Positions 8,860-17,807 of a DNA stretch of 64,000 nt are shown here, in pieces. The position numbers were made by a program, and so were the translations under genes. Within the stretch, counting starts at the first letter, position 1; every line of letters starts with the position of its first letter. The DNA comes from Alcanivorax sp. DP30 (GTDB taxonomy: Bacteria > Pseudomonadota > Gammaproteobacteria > Pseudomonadales > Alcanivoracaceae), in NCBI RefSeq assembly GCF_009882945.1, contig NZ_WTUY01000005.1, positions 62,001 to 126,000 on the forward strand, written 5' to 3'. A model generated the notes under the pieces. It was not told the origin of the DNA, did no database searches, and saw only the letters and a list, made by a program, of their open reading frames with translations.

Positions 8860-10959
8860 TTAGAAATCCAGGTTGTAACCCAGAGTGACGGTGCGGCCAC
8901 GGCCCTTGAAATTGCGGCTATCAAGGGTGGTTGCAGTCTGGGAGTAGTAAGTGAAGTAGTCTTCGTTGAAGAGGTTCTCCACGCCGGCGGTGAGCTCGCC
9001 TTTGGGCAGGTCATAGCCCAGGCTCAGGTCTACCAGCTGGTAGGCGACAAAGTCGTTGGCGTCACCTTCAAAGTCCTTGTTGAAGTAGTGGGTGCCCTGC
9101 AGCTGGGTGTTCAGCTTGTCGGTCCACTGTGCCAGCCAGCGCAACTGGAAGCTGTCCGGGGCGATGTTGTTACCATCCAGGCGAGTGTCTACCTTGTTGT
9201 CTTCGTTGCTGTCGTGCTTGCCGGTTGTGTGAGCATAACTGGCGTTCAGGCCGTGGGCGCTGCTGATCTGCCAGCCTGCTTCAGCCTCGATGCCCTGGAT
9301 CTCGGTGCGCTCACGCTTCACTTCGAAGATGCCGCCGTTGTTTTCGAGGCGCTGGCCAAGGTCGGAATCGGAGCTGAAGTGACTGATCTGGAAGTGGCTG
9401 CGTTCACCTGTCAGGCGGATACCGATTTCGGTGTTGTCGGTGAGGATTGGCTGCAGGTCGAGGAAGTCTTCCACGTTCTGGTTGGGTACGTTGATACCAC
9501 GCAGTACGCGCCCCACATCCGGCATGCCGAAACCTTCGGAATAGTTGGCAAACAGCTGGGCGTTCTCGCTGGCCTGGAAGACCAGGCCATAGTTGAACAG
9601 GGTTTCTTCAAAGTCCGGGTTGCCACCTTTGACCTGCTGGCTGCCGTAGGAGGCCAGGGTGGTGAAGTCATCCACGTTCAGTTCGGCGTATTCGTAGCGA
9701 ACACCGGCCTGCAGGATCAGCTGCTCGACAGGGGAGACTTCCGCCTGCAGGAATGGGGCGATATTGCGGAACTGGGTTTCCGGTACCCATTCGCGGCCGG
9801 TCTGGGCCAGGATCTGGGTGGTTTCGTCCTGCAGCACATCCAGGCCGGTGGTCAGCTTCAGATGATTATCCAGCAGGCCATCGCGGGTCAGGGTCAGTTT
9901 GCCGCCCACCTTGTCGGATTCATTCTGGGACTGGTCATAGACGTTGGGGCCGTAGGCCGGGTCCTGGAAAGTCCCGAATACGCCACCGCCGTAGCGGCCT
10001 TCGAAGGCCTGGCTGTAAAGCTGGGCAGTGAAGTGGCTGCCGGCCAGGTTGCTGTGAGTATAGGTCAACCCGGCGGTAGTCACCTTGTTCATGGGGGCGT
10101 CGCCTTCCGGATCGCCTTCTTCCGCGGTGGTAGGAATGCCGTTGGCCCAGTCACCCTCCACGGCCACGTAGTCGTGATTGCCTTCCAGGCGGAAGTGATT
10201 CACGGACAGCTCGATGTTCTGCTCATCGGTGAGCCAGTAGCCCAACTTGAAGAACACGTCTCCGCTCTGCGAATCCATGATGTCGCCCTGGGTACCGTCC
10301 ACACCGATGTAATCGCCTTCAGCATCGTAGAACATGCCGCGTTCCACGTAGCTGGTGCCGAACAGGTAATCCACATTGCCGGCGATGCCATCCACCCGAT
10401 AGTCCACCTTGTAGCTGAGGCTGTCGGACTTGATGTCGTTGGTTGGGGAGGTTGCCTGCACACCAATGTGCTGATTCACGGTGCCGGCTTCCGGGCGGCG
10501 GGTAACAAAGTTGATGATGCCACCGGTGGCGCCCAGGCCGTGCTCGGCGCTGGCCCCGTGGATCACTTCGATCCGCTCGACCATGTAGAGGTCGATGGTG
10601 TAGCCGTCCCGGGAGCCGTCACGCAGCGGGTTGGACTGGGGGATGCCGTCGATCAGGAGCAGCGGTGCACGGCCACGGAACGTTTCGCCAGCATTGGTCA
10701 ACTTCTGGCGGCTGGGCGTATAGGACGGGATCAGGTTGCTCAATACCTGGGATTGGTCCGAGGTCATGCGCAGCTGCTGCTCGATTTCCGCTTTGTTGAT
10801 TACCGTGATCTTCTGGGGCGTCTTGCCCACTTCGCTATTGGAGCGGGTGGCAGAAACGGTGATGGCGTCCAGTTGGTTGTTGTCCTCAGCCTGGGCCAGC
10901 GGCGAAATGGCGAGAGCGAGAACAGACAGCGGCAAACCAGCAAGGGGGAAACGGGGCAC
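8860..10959 (-). CDS. TonB-dependent siderophore receptor
   Basis: 699 residues. A signal peptide ending LAQA is followed by a TonB box-like AITVSATR, the plug domain (about 45-160, with LLLIDGIPQSNP and GATGGIINFVTRR) and a 22-strand barrel ending in aromatic F. It resembles aerobactin/IutA-type receptors, but the ligand cannot be read from sequence. A Fur-box-like site lies upstream at 11015-11033, so iron repression is likely. It heads a minus-strand group with the PepSY protein. Confidence 0.92.
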   Translation of the reverse strand: MPRFPLAGLPLSVLALAISPLAQAEDNNQLDAITVSATRSNSEVGKTPQKITVINKAEIEQQLRMTSDQSQVLSNLIPSYTPSRQKLTNAGETFRGRAPLLLIDGIPQSNPLRDGSRDGYTIDLYMVERIEVIHGASAEHGLGATGGIINFVTRRPEAGTVNQHIGVQATSPTNDIKSDSLSYKVDYRVDGIAGNVDYLFGTSYVERGMFYDAEGDYIGVDGTQGDIMDSQSGDVFFKLGYWLTDEQNIELSVNHFRLEGNHDYVAVEGDWANGIPTTAEEGDPEGDAPMNKVTTAGLTYTHSNLAGSHFTAQLYSQAFEGRYGGGVFGTFQDPAYGPNVYDQSQNESDKVGGKLTLTRDGLLDNHLKLTTGLDVLQDETTQILAQTGREWVPETQFRNIAPFLQAEVSPVEQLILQAGVRYEYAELNVDDFTTLASYGSQQVKGGNPDFEETLFNYGLVFQASENAQLFANYSEGFGMPDVGRVLRGINVPNQNVEDFLDLQPILTDNTEIGIRLTGERSHFQISHFSSDSDLGQRLENNGGIFEVKRERTEIQGIEAEAGWQISSAHGLNASYAHTTGKHDSNEDNKVDTRLDGNNIAPDSFQLRWLAQWTDKLNTQLQGTHYFNKDFEGDANDFVAYQLVDLSLGYDLPKGELTAGVENLFNEDYFTYYSQTATTLDSRNFKGRGRTVTLGYNLDF

Positions 10960-11014
10960 GGCAATTCTCCCGGTACGATTGTAGGGAATGTAATAGGCCG
11001 TGCACGGTAGTGTT

Positions 11015-11033
11015 AATGATAATGATTGTCAAT
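11015..11033 (-). promoter_or_regulatory. Fur box upstream of the TonB receptor
   Basis: AATGATAATGATTGTCAAT matches the hexameric GATAAT pattern of Fur boxes and lies about 55 bases upstream of the receptor start. It predicts repression of receptor and PepSY genes when iron is plentiful. Confidence 0.75.
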
Positions 11034-11058
11034 ATGACCCTAATTCGTGGCCTGGTGT

Positions 11059-13203
11059 CTAGCGACGCCAGGCATGCAGCTTCTCCACCCAGCGCAACAA
11101 GCCTTCCGGCTTGCGGGCTTTTTTCCATTCCCCGGCGGCAAACTTGTTGGCTTCCGCCATGGTGGGATAAATATGAATGGTGCCCAGGATCTTGTTCAGA
11201 CCCAGCCCGTGTTTCATGGCAAGCACATATTCGGCAATCAGGTCGCCGGCATGCTGGCCGACAATGGTGACGCCCAGAATCTTGTCGCTGCCTTTGGCGG
11301 TGATCACTTTCACGTAGCCCTCGGCGGCACTGTCGGCGATGGCGCGGTCCAGATCGTCGATACCGTAGCGGGTCACATCATGTTCGATGCCCTGGTCGAT
11401 GGCTTCCTGCTCATTGATGCCGACGCGGGCTACTTCTGGATCGGTGAAGGTGCACCAGGGAATCACCCGGTAATCCACCTTGAAGGATTTGAGAAAGCCA
11501 AACAGGGCATTCACTGCCGCGTACCAGGCCTGATGTGATGCGGTGTGGGTGAACTGGTAGGGGCCCGCCACATCGCCACAGGCATAGATGTTCGGGTAGC
11601 GGCTTTGCAGCAGGTCGTTGGTCTGGATAGTGCCATTGGGATCGGTGGGGAGCTGTAGTTCCTCCAGCCCGAGGTTGTCGGTATTGGCCTTGCGGCCCAC
11701 GGCCACCAGTACCTGATCGAAGGGCAGGACGGTTTCCTGACCGTCATGTTCCACGTACAGCACCTTCTCGCCGTTTTCGCGGCTGAAGCGAACCGCCTTG
11801 TGGCGGGTGAGTACCTTTACGCCGCTTTCCTGCAGGGATCGGGTGACCGTCTCGCTGGCTTCTTCGTCTTCGCGAATCATCAGACGCGGCAGCATCTCCA
11901 CCTGGGTCACCTGGCTGCCCAGCCGGGCAAAGGTCTGGGCCAGCTCGCAGCCGATGGGACCGCCGCCGAGCACCAGCAACCGTTTGGGCTGTTCATCAAG
12001 CTCCCACAGGTTGTCGGAGGTGAGAATATCCATGTCTTCGATGCCGGGAATGGGGGGCACGAAGGGACGGGCGCCGGAGGCAATGATAATGCTTCGGGCG
12101 GTGAGGGTTTCCACCTGATCGCCGTTGCGAATTTCCACTTCCCAGGGGGAAACGATGCGAGCCTCGCCCTGACGGCAGTCCACACCAAGATCGCTGTAGC
12201 GTTCCACCGAGTCGTGGGGTTCGATCTTCTCGATAACCTTGTGCACACGCTGCATCAGCGTGCCGAACACAAAGTCACTCTTGATGCTGTCGAAGCCGTA
12301 CTTGGCGGCCTGTTTGTCATGGTAGGCCACGCGGGCGCTTTTAATGAGCGCCTTGGAGGGCACGCAGCCCGTGTTCAGACAGTCGCCACCCATTTTGTGT
12401 TTCTCGATCAGGGTGACTTTGGCTTTCACCATGGCGGCAATATAGGCGCTCACCAGACCGGCGGAACCGGCACCGATCACGATCAGGTTGCGGTCGAAGC
12501 TTTTTGGTTTGTTCCAGCCCTGGTAGACCTTGCGGGCCTGCAGGCGCGCCATGATGCCCTTGGCAATCCACGGGAAGATGCCCAGCAGCACAAAAGCGCC
12601 CAGCAGTTGCGGGGAGAGCAGGCCGCGGAGACTCTCCAGCTGGCCCAACTGGGTGCCAGCATTCACATACACGGCGGTGCCCGCCAGCATGCCCACCTGG
12701 CTGACCCAGTAAAAGGTGCGGGTCTTGATGGGTGTCAGGCCCATGACCAGGTTGATCACGAAGAAGGGAAAAGCCGGCACCAGTCGCAGGGTGAAAAGAT
12801 AAAACGCCCCTTCTTTTTTGACGCCCTGATTGATTTTTTTCAGCCGTTCGCCAAAACGTTCCTGTACCGCATCATGAAACAGAAAACGGGAGGCCAGAAA
12901 GGCAAGGGTGGCGCCGATGCTGGACGCAAAGGAAACAAGAATCAGGGCGATAGTGAAGCCGAACAGCGCGCCGGCGGCCAGGGTCATGATGGCCGCACCG
13001 GGTAAACTTAAAGCGGTAACCGCTACATAAATCAGGAAGAAGGCCCCCAGCACCATGGCTGGCTTGTCCGCATAGAGGTTGTCGAAAGCGCTCTGCTGTT
13101 GCTTGAGGTAATCAAGGCTGAAGTACTGGCCCAGATCAAAGAGAAAGTAGCAGGTGATGAGCGCGGCGATGATGACAAACAACAGCGCTTTCTTGAGGTT
13201 CAT
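11059..13203 (-). CDS. TVP38/TMEM64 membrane domain fused to flavin disulfide reductase
   Basis: 714 residues from ATG at 13203 (MNLKKALL), chosen for its AAGGA site. Residues 1-235 are a TVP38/TMEM64 (SNARE-associated, DedA-like) membrane domain with about six helices. Residues 245-714 are a mercuric-reductase-like pyridine nucleotide-disulfide oxidoreductase: FAD motif VIGAGSAGL, redox pair GGDCLNTGCVPSK near 270-280, NAD motif and dimerisation domain. The C-terminal CC pair of MerA and an N-terminal HMA domain are absent, so mercury reduction is not implied. The same fusion is known in marine bacteria. It lies downstream of arsM. Confidence 0.88.
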   Translation of the reverse strand: MNLKKALLFVIIAALITCYFLFDLGQYFSLDYLKQQQSAFDNLYADKPAMVLGAFFLIYVAVTALSLPGAAIMTLAAGALFGFTIALILVSFASSIGATLAFLASRFLFHDAVQERFGERLKKINQGVKKEGAFYLFTLRLVPAFPFFVINLVMGLTPIKTRTFYWVSQVGMLAGTAVYVNAGTQLGQLESLRGLLSPQLLGAFVLLGIFPWIAKGIMARLQARKVYQGWNKPKSFDRNLIVIGAGSAGLVSAYIAAMVKAKVTLIEKHKMGGDCLNTGCVPSKALIKSARVAYHDKQAAKYGFDSIKSDFVFGTLMQRVHKVIEKIEPHDSVERYSDLGVDCRQGEARIVSPWEVEIRNGDQVETLTARSIIIASGARPFVPPIPGIEDMDILTSDNLWELDEQPKRLLVLGGGPIGCELAQTFARLGSQVTQVEMLPRLMIREDEEASETVTRSLQESGVKVLTRHKAVRFSRENGEKVLYVEHDGQETVLPFDQVLVAVGRKANTDNLGLEELQLPTDPNGTIQTNDLLQSRYPNIYACGDVAGPYQFTHTASHQAWYAAVNALFGFLKSFKVDYRVIPWCTFTDPEVARVGINEQEAIDQGIEHDVTRYGIDDLDRAIADSAAEGYVKVITAKGSDKILGVTIVGQHAGDLIAEYVLAMKHGLGLNKILGTIHIYPTMAEANKFAAGEWKKARKPEGLLRWVEKLHAWRR

Positions 13204-13260
13204 TAGGCTTCCTTGGTCCATGGTAACGTATGGGGGGCGCTCATGCTGGCAGGGCGTTTG

Positions 13261-13355
13261 AGTCGCGAGGTACGAGTAACGAGTTTCGAAAGGCAAACCC
13301 TGGAAGGGGGATCATGCTGTTGATTGTCGAAACTTGTTACTCGCTTCTCGCTGCT
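13261..13355. repeat. Heptamer inverted-repeat element (AGTTACG family), arsM-reductase gap
   Basis: Left arm 13261-13293 (AGTCGCG, AGGTACG, AGTAACG, AGTTTCG, AAAGG) and right arm 13323-13355 (opposite strand: AGCAGCG, AGAAGCG, AGTAACA, AGTTTCG, ACAAT) are both exactly 33 nt around a 29-nt loop. It occupies the gap between arsM and the downstream reductase gene, where a stable hairpin could lower read-through. Confidence 0.9.
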
Positions 13356-13388
13356 TTGTGTATCGCCTGCAGGCAGTCTACTACAGCG

Positions 13389-14429
13389 CTAGCAGCAGCT
13401 GGCTGCGCCAGCGTCTTCATTATCTACGAACGGAACGTTCAATCCGCAATCTTCAAAAATGCCGTAATGCGTGTCGAAGTTGCCGATAAACTCGAAGTGC
13501 CCGGCGAAGCGGCTTTTTTCCAGCATTAGCCAGGTGTTGCCGCACACCGGGAATACCTTGCCGGTTTCGATGATGTGGTGGTCATCCAGCTTGAAGGCAT
13601 GGGGACAGTTTTCCAGCGTGCCTTTGTAGATGACCGCCTGCCCGTAGTCTTCGCAGGCGGGCTCCAATTCATCGATATTGAACAACCGGTAAGTGGCCGA
13701 GTAAAAACGGATGTTGCCGAGTTTCTTCTCAATGGCAGGATTTTCGATGGTCAGGCGGCGGGATTCCACCAGGCGGGGGTCGGCAAAGCCACTGCGTTTT
13801 CCAAGGTTGATGAAATCGTTCCAGTACAGGGCGCCGGACAGGCATTCCCCATAAAGCACCGGGTCGTTGACCAGGGCTGAAGGTACCCGGCGGTCGGCGT
13901 AGACATCGGAGAAATAAAACTCACCGCCGGGCTTGAGAAGCCGCTTCACATCGGCAAGCACTTTGGCCTTGTCGGTGCTCAGGTTGATGACGCAGTTGGA
14001 AATGATGATATCGAAGTAGCCGTCCTGTAGGTCCAGCGTGTCGAGCTCTTCGATATACCCCTTGAGAAAGCGCACATTGCTTGTGCTGTGGCCAAATTGC
14101 TCACGATGGTAATCCTGGTGGCGGCGAGCCACCTCCAGTTGTTCGTCCGTCATGTCGACGCCGACCACTTCACCGTGCTCACCCACCAGTGCAGACAAGA
14201 GATAGACATCACGGCCCGAACCGCTACCAAGATCCAGGATGCGCATGCCGTCGAGATGTTCCGGGGACACCAGGCCGCAGCCATAATAGCGAGTGACCAC
14301 CTCGTCGTGCAGCTGTGCCAGCAGAGGCTTGAGATGGTCTGGTGGTTCTTGGTCACAGCAAGCGTTGGTTTGCAGGTCGTCGCTGGATTGCAGCTGCTTG
14401 CCGTAATAATCCTGTACATCGTTACGCAT
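13389..14429 (-). CDS. arsM: Arsenite S-adenosylmethionine methyltransferase
   Basis: 346 residues. The SAM motif ILDLGSGSGRDVY is at 64-76. The four cysteines used by ArsM enzymes are recognisable: C24/C25, C51 (YYGCGL), C146 (SNCVINL) and C196 (GECLSGA). The chain ends in a further CC pair. ArsM methylates As(III) stepwise to methylated arsenicals. It sits downstream of an ECF sigma and zf-HC2 pair and upstream of a TVP38-reductase fusion, a context also seen around arsenosugar genes, but the radical-SAM partner ArsS is absent here. No ArsR is nearby. Confidence 0.87.
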   Translation of the reverse strand: MRNDVQDYYGKQLQSSDDLQTNACCDQEPPDHLKPLLAQLHDEVVTRYYGCGLVSPEHLDGMRILDLGSGSGRDVYLLSALVGEHGEVVGVDMTDEQLEVARRHQDYHREQFGHSTSNVRFLKGYIEELDTLDLQDGYFDIIISNCVINLSTDKAKVLADVKRLLKPGGEFYFSDVYADRRVPSALVNDPVLYGECLSGALYWNDFINLGKRSGFADPRLVESRRLTIENPAIEKKLGNIRFYSATYRLFNIDELEPACEDYGQAVIYKGTLENCPHAFKLDDHHIIETGKVFPVCGNTWLMLEKSRFAGHFEFIGNFDTHYGIFEDCGLNVPFVDNEDAGAASCC

Positions 14430-14591
14430 TGAGCGTCTCCGGGGGAGAAGGATAGTTTGTCATCATGCTGTGAGCGCTGGCGGCCCACTTAACGATCTGA
14501 TGGGTCAGAGTAGAGCGCCGGGCATTGGGCCGAAATGATAAAAAGTGCACTGGCGGGTAGTAGCGGTCAGCGACTGTGAAAGTCGTGTGAA

Positions 14592-14822
14592 TCAGGGAGT
14601 CTTGTCCAGTTCGTCGAGGACAGCGTCGACTTTCTCCTGGCTGACCGCCTCCGGCGGAGGGCGACGCAGCGAGGTCACCAGTGCGCGCAACTGATGAACA
14701 TAGCGCCGACAGTGATGACACATCAACAGGTGCATGCGCAGGGCAAAACGCTCACGCCAGCTTAGTGGCGTGCCGTCCACGAGGGCGTCGGCCCTTTCTA
14801 CTGCGTCTTTGCACTTCAGCAC
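14592..14822 (-). CDS. zf-HC2 anti-sigma factor
   Basis: 76 residues carrying the zinc-binding anti-sigma signature H-x3-C-x2-C (HLLMCHHC) near residues 31-38, plus a short C-terminal helix. There is no membrane segment, so it is a soluble ZAS protein, probably sensing redox or metal. Its start overlaps the end of the ECF sigma gene by 7 bases, so the two are translationally coupled. Probable role is to bind and inhibit that sigma factor. Confidence 0.8.
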   Translation of the reverse strand: MLKCKDAVERADALVDGTPLSWRERFALRMHLLMCHHCRRYVHQLRALVTSLRRPPPEAVSQEKVDAVLDELDKTP

Positions 14823-15418
14823 TCGCCTGTCTCCTGAAAATGATCCACCAACTCGAATAATCGGGCCCGAGCCCGGTGCAGCAGCACTCGAACATTGGAT
14901 GCGCTGATATCGAGCATGTTACAGATGGCGTCGAAGTCCATGCCTTGCATGTCGCGGAGCTCCAGTACCAGGCGCTGATTTTCGGGCATGGCATCGAGAC
15001 ATTTGGCCATGCAGTGACGCAGCTCATCCCGGGTGAGCAGCGAGTCAGGCCCGCCCAGATCCCACTGTTGCGGTCCCTGCTGCCAGTGGCCCCCTTCTCG
15101 AAAGCGGTGGGCCAGAGCATCGTTGTCCTCAGTGGGGTCAAACTGAATTTCGCGCCCTTGCTTGCGCAGCATCATGCGGGCCTGATTGATGACGATGCGT
15201 GTCAGCCAGGTGCGCAGCTGACTGCGGCCTTCAAACTTGCCGATGGCTCGGTGTGCGGAGATCCAGGCATCCTGAACGGCTTCTTCGGCATCGGCGGGTG
15301 AAAGCAGGGAACGGGCAGTAGCCAGCAGGTAACCATGATGGTGTTTGACCAGTTGCCCGAAAGCGACTCGGTCTCCCTGCTTCAGTTTTGCGATAAACGC
15401 GGGCCCATCCAGTTCCAA
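14816..15418 (-). CDS. ECF-type RNA polymerase sigma factor
   Basis: 200 residues with sigma region 2 (about 20-90, DAEEAVQDAWISAHRAIGKF and TWLTRIVINQARM) and region 4 (about 125-190, ENQRLVLELRDMQGMDFDAICNMLDISASNVRVLLHRARARL). No region 1.1 or 3, so it is an ECF (group 4) factor. The coupled zf-HC2 gene is its likely anti-sigma. ArsM and the TVP38-reductase downstream are candidate targets. A PilZ gene lies four bases upstream-side on the same strand. Confidence 0.92.
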   Translation of the reverse strand: MELDGPAFIAKLKQGDRVAFGQLVKHHHGYLLATARSLLSPADAEEAVQDAWISAHRAIGKFEGRSQLRTWLTRIVINQARMMLRKQGREIQFDPTEDNDALAHRFREGGHWQQGPQQWDLGGPDSLLTRDELRHCMAKCLDAMPENQRLVLELRDMQGMDFDAICNMLDISASNVRVLLHRARARLFELVDHFQETGEC

Positions 15419-15422
15419 GATA

Positions 15423-15782
15423 TCAGTGCTCCGGGCTCAACAGACTGGCCGGGTTATCGTCGCCCTCGTCACCTTCGTTGAGCATGATCAGTCGGCGCAG
15501 GTGCTGCATGTCGTCCACGGAGGGTTTCTCGAACATGATGCCGATCTCCTGTCCTTCCTGGCGTTTGACCCGGCCTGGCAAGGTCAGGGTGATATCGGAA
15601 TCTTCCAGGATGATGTTCAGTGACACCGGAGAGGAGTCCGGCAGGGCAAGCGGCGTTTCACTATGGACGCGAGCGCCCAGAACAGAGAGATCCTGCAGTT
15701 CCACATGGTGACTGTCCTGCTGGAAGATCAGGGTCGCTTCGCCATCAAATTCGATGCGGTTGACCCGGCGCCGTTCGCTCAT
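15423..15782 (-). CDS. PilZ domain protein
   Basis: 119 residues, essentially one PilZ domain. Both c-di-GMP contacts are visible: the RxxxR-type arginine stretch SERRRVNR near the start and DLSVLG (D/N-x-S-x-x-G) near residues 32-37. Such stand-alone domains act as c-di-GMP-responsive adaptors. It precedes the ECF sigma gene by only four bases in the direction of transcription, so it may belong to the same operon. Confidence 0.88.
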   Translation of the reverse strand: MSERRRVNRIEFDGEATLIFQQDSHHVELQDLSVLGARVHSETPLALPDSSPVSLNIILEDSDITLTLPGRVKRQEGQEIGIMFEKPSVDDMQHLRRLIMLNEGDEGDDNPASLLSPEH

Positions 15783-15872
15783 GGGTATTTCCTTCTACTG
15801 GCAACGGACTACTCCACCGGATGCTGGCTCGCGCTATGCCCCGGCTTCCAATTGCCGGGGCGCCGCGACGGG

Positions 15873-17540
15873 TCAGACGTCGATCCGTTTGTACTTCATA
15901 CGCTTGGGCTGCAGGGCTTCATCACCCAGCTGCTTGCGCTTGAACTCCTCATACTCGGTATAGGAGCCTTCAAACCACTCTACTTTAGCATCTCCTTCAA
16001 AAGAAAGAATATGCGTAGCGACGCGATCCAGGAACCAGCGATCATGCGAAATCACAATGGCACAGCCGGGGAAGGCCAGTAGTGCTTCTTCCAGGGCGCG
16101 CAACGTTTCCACATCCAGATCGTTGGTAGGCTCATCCAGCAGCAGCACATTGGCACCTTGCTTGAGCAGCTTGGCCAGGTGCAGTCGGTTGCGTTCACCA
16201 CCGGACAGGTCGCCCACGCGTTTTTGCTGGTCGCCGCCCTTGAAGTTGAAGCGGCCCAGGTAAGCACGACTGGGGACTTCGTAATTACCGATACGCAGGA
16301 TGTCGTTGCCGTCGGACACTTCTTCCCACACGGTTTTCTTGCCATCCAGGTCTTCGCGGCTCTGGTCCACGTATGCCATCTGTACGGTTTCACCGGTGGT
16401 GATCTCGCCACGGTCCGGGGTTTCCTGGCCGGCCAGCATGCGGAACAGGGTGGTCTTACCGGCCCCGTTGGGGCCGATGATGCCGACGATGGCGCCGCGC
16501 GGCACCTTGAAGCTCAGATCTTCGTAGAGCAGCTTGTGGTCGAATTCCTTGGCCACGCCATTGAGCTCGAACACCTGCTCACCGAGACGCTCACCCGGCG
16601 GGATGTACAGTTCCTGGGTTTCGTTGCGCTTCTGGAATTCCTGGCTGGCCAGTTCCTCAAACGCGGCCACCCGGGCCTTGTTCTTGGCGCGGCGGCCTTT
16701 GGGATTCTGGCGCACCCACTCCAGTTCCTTTTCCACCGTTTTGCGGTGGGCGGACTCGGATTTGGCTTCCTGTTCCAGGCGCTGTTCTTTCTGCTCCAGC
16801 CAGGAAGAGTAGTTGCCCTTCCAGGGAATGCCTTCGCCGCGGTCCAGTTCCAGGATCCACTCACAGGAGTTGTCGAGGAAGTAGCGGTCGTGGGTCACTG
16901 CCACCACGGTGCCGGGGAATTCGTGCAGGAAGCGCTCCAGCCAGGCCACGGATTCCGCATCCAGGTGGTTGGTGGGTTCGTCCAGCAGCAACATGTCCGG
17001 GGCGCTCATGATCAGGCGGCACAGGGCCACCCGGCGGCGCTCCCCCCCGGAGAGGTTCTTGACGCTGGCGTCCCAGGGCGGCAGACGCAGGGCGTCGGCG
17101 GCGATTTCCAGTTTCCGCTCCAGGTTGTGGGCATCGCTGGTTTCGATGATGGCTTCCAGCTTGGCTTGTTCGGCGGCCAGCTTGTCGAAGTCCGCGTCTT
17201 CCTCTGCATAGGCGGCGTAGACTTCGTCCAGTCGTTGTTGGGCGTCGAGGATCTCGGAGAGGGCCTCTTCCACGATCTCACGGACGTTCTTTTCCGGATC
17301 CAGCTCCGGCTCCTGGGGCAGGTAGCCGATATTGATGCCCGGCTGTGGCCGTGCTTCACCGAGGTAATCCTTGTCCACGCCAGCCATGATCTTGAGCAGG
17401 GTGGACTTGCCGGAACCATTCAGGCCCAGCACACCGATCTTGGCGCCGGGAAAGAAGGACAGGGAAATGTCTTTCAGGATGTGTTTCTTGGGCGGGACGA
17501 CCTTGCCCACCTTGTCCATGGTGAAGATGTACTGGCTCAT
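15873..17540 (-). CDS. ettA: Energy-dependent translational throttle protein EttA
   Basis: 555 residues from ATG at 17540 ([19 protein letters not shown]), which matches EttA N-termini better than an upstream in-frame ATG. Two ABC ATPase domains have Walker [10 protein letters not shown] near 40 and GPNGAGKTT near 352, signatures LSGGERRR and LSGGERNR, and the P-site interaction arm between. EttA is an ABC-F protein that binds the ribosomal E site and gates elongation by ATP/ADP ratio. A hairpin (GCCCCGGC/GCCGGGGC, 15837-15862) follows its stop. Confidence 0.95.
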   Translation of the reverse strand: MSQYIFTMDKVGKVVPPKKHILKDISLSFFPGAKIGVLGLNGSGKSTLLKIMAGVDKDYLGEARPQPGINIGYLPQEPELDPEKNVREIVEEALSEILDAQQRLDEVYAAYAEEDADFDKLAAEQAKLEAIIETSDAHNLERKLEIAADALRLPPWDASVKNLSGGERRRVALCRLIMSAPDMLLLDEPTNHLDAESVAWLERFLHEFPGTVVAVTHDRYFLDNSCEWILELDRGEGIPWKGNYSSWLEQKEQRLEQEAKSESAHRKTVEKELEWVRQNPKGRRAKNKARVAAFEELASQEFQKRNETQELYIPPGERLGEQVFELNGVAKEFDHKLLYEDLSFKVPRGAIVGIIGPNGAGKTTLFRMLAGQETPDRGEITTGETVQMAYVDQSREDLDGKKTVWEEVSDGNDILRIGNYEVPSRAYLGRFNFKGGDQQKRVGDLSGGERNRLHLAKLLKQGANVLLLDEPTNDLDVETLRALEEALLAFPGCAIVISHDRWFLDRVATHILSFEGDAKVEWFEGSYTEYEEFKRKQLGDEALQPKRMKYKRIDV

Positions 17541-17807
17541 AAACTCCGACCGCAGTGTCATTAAGTGTGCGGGGCAGGGCGAAATCGTACAGCCACTGGC
17601 CCGGCGGAATGGCGCCTAAGCTAACGGAAAGCGCCCCTGAGTAAAAGGCCACAGGCCCCATCCGGCACCAGATAAGGCGGAATTGACCAGGTTTGAGGGT
17701 ATGAGACGACCGGCAGGTTCTCATGAGTGCTCTTCATGTGTCTTTGCCGCCGGTTTTGGTTAGAATACGCGCCCTCGAATCCACCAAATACAGCGCAGGG
17801 TTAGCCC

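Noticed and set aside
8113-11010. 965-codon open frame on the plus strand opposite the TonB receptor and PepSY genes
   Set aside because: It mirrors the codon bias of the minus-strand genes, has no family resemblance or ribosome site, and runs across their gap.
11059-13203. Mercuric reductase (merA)
   Set aside because: The C-terminal vicinal cysteines and HMA domain of MerA are missing and the protein begins with a TVP38 membrane domain.
16158-17564. 468-codon plus-strand frame opposite ettA, with similar long shadows opposite glyA (17760-19103), the symporter (39335-41035) and ectB (50855-52228)
   Set aside because: All are antisense to well-recognised genes with conserved motifs and show Ala/Gly/His-rich composition typical of shadow frames.
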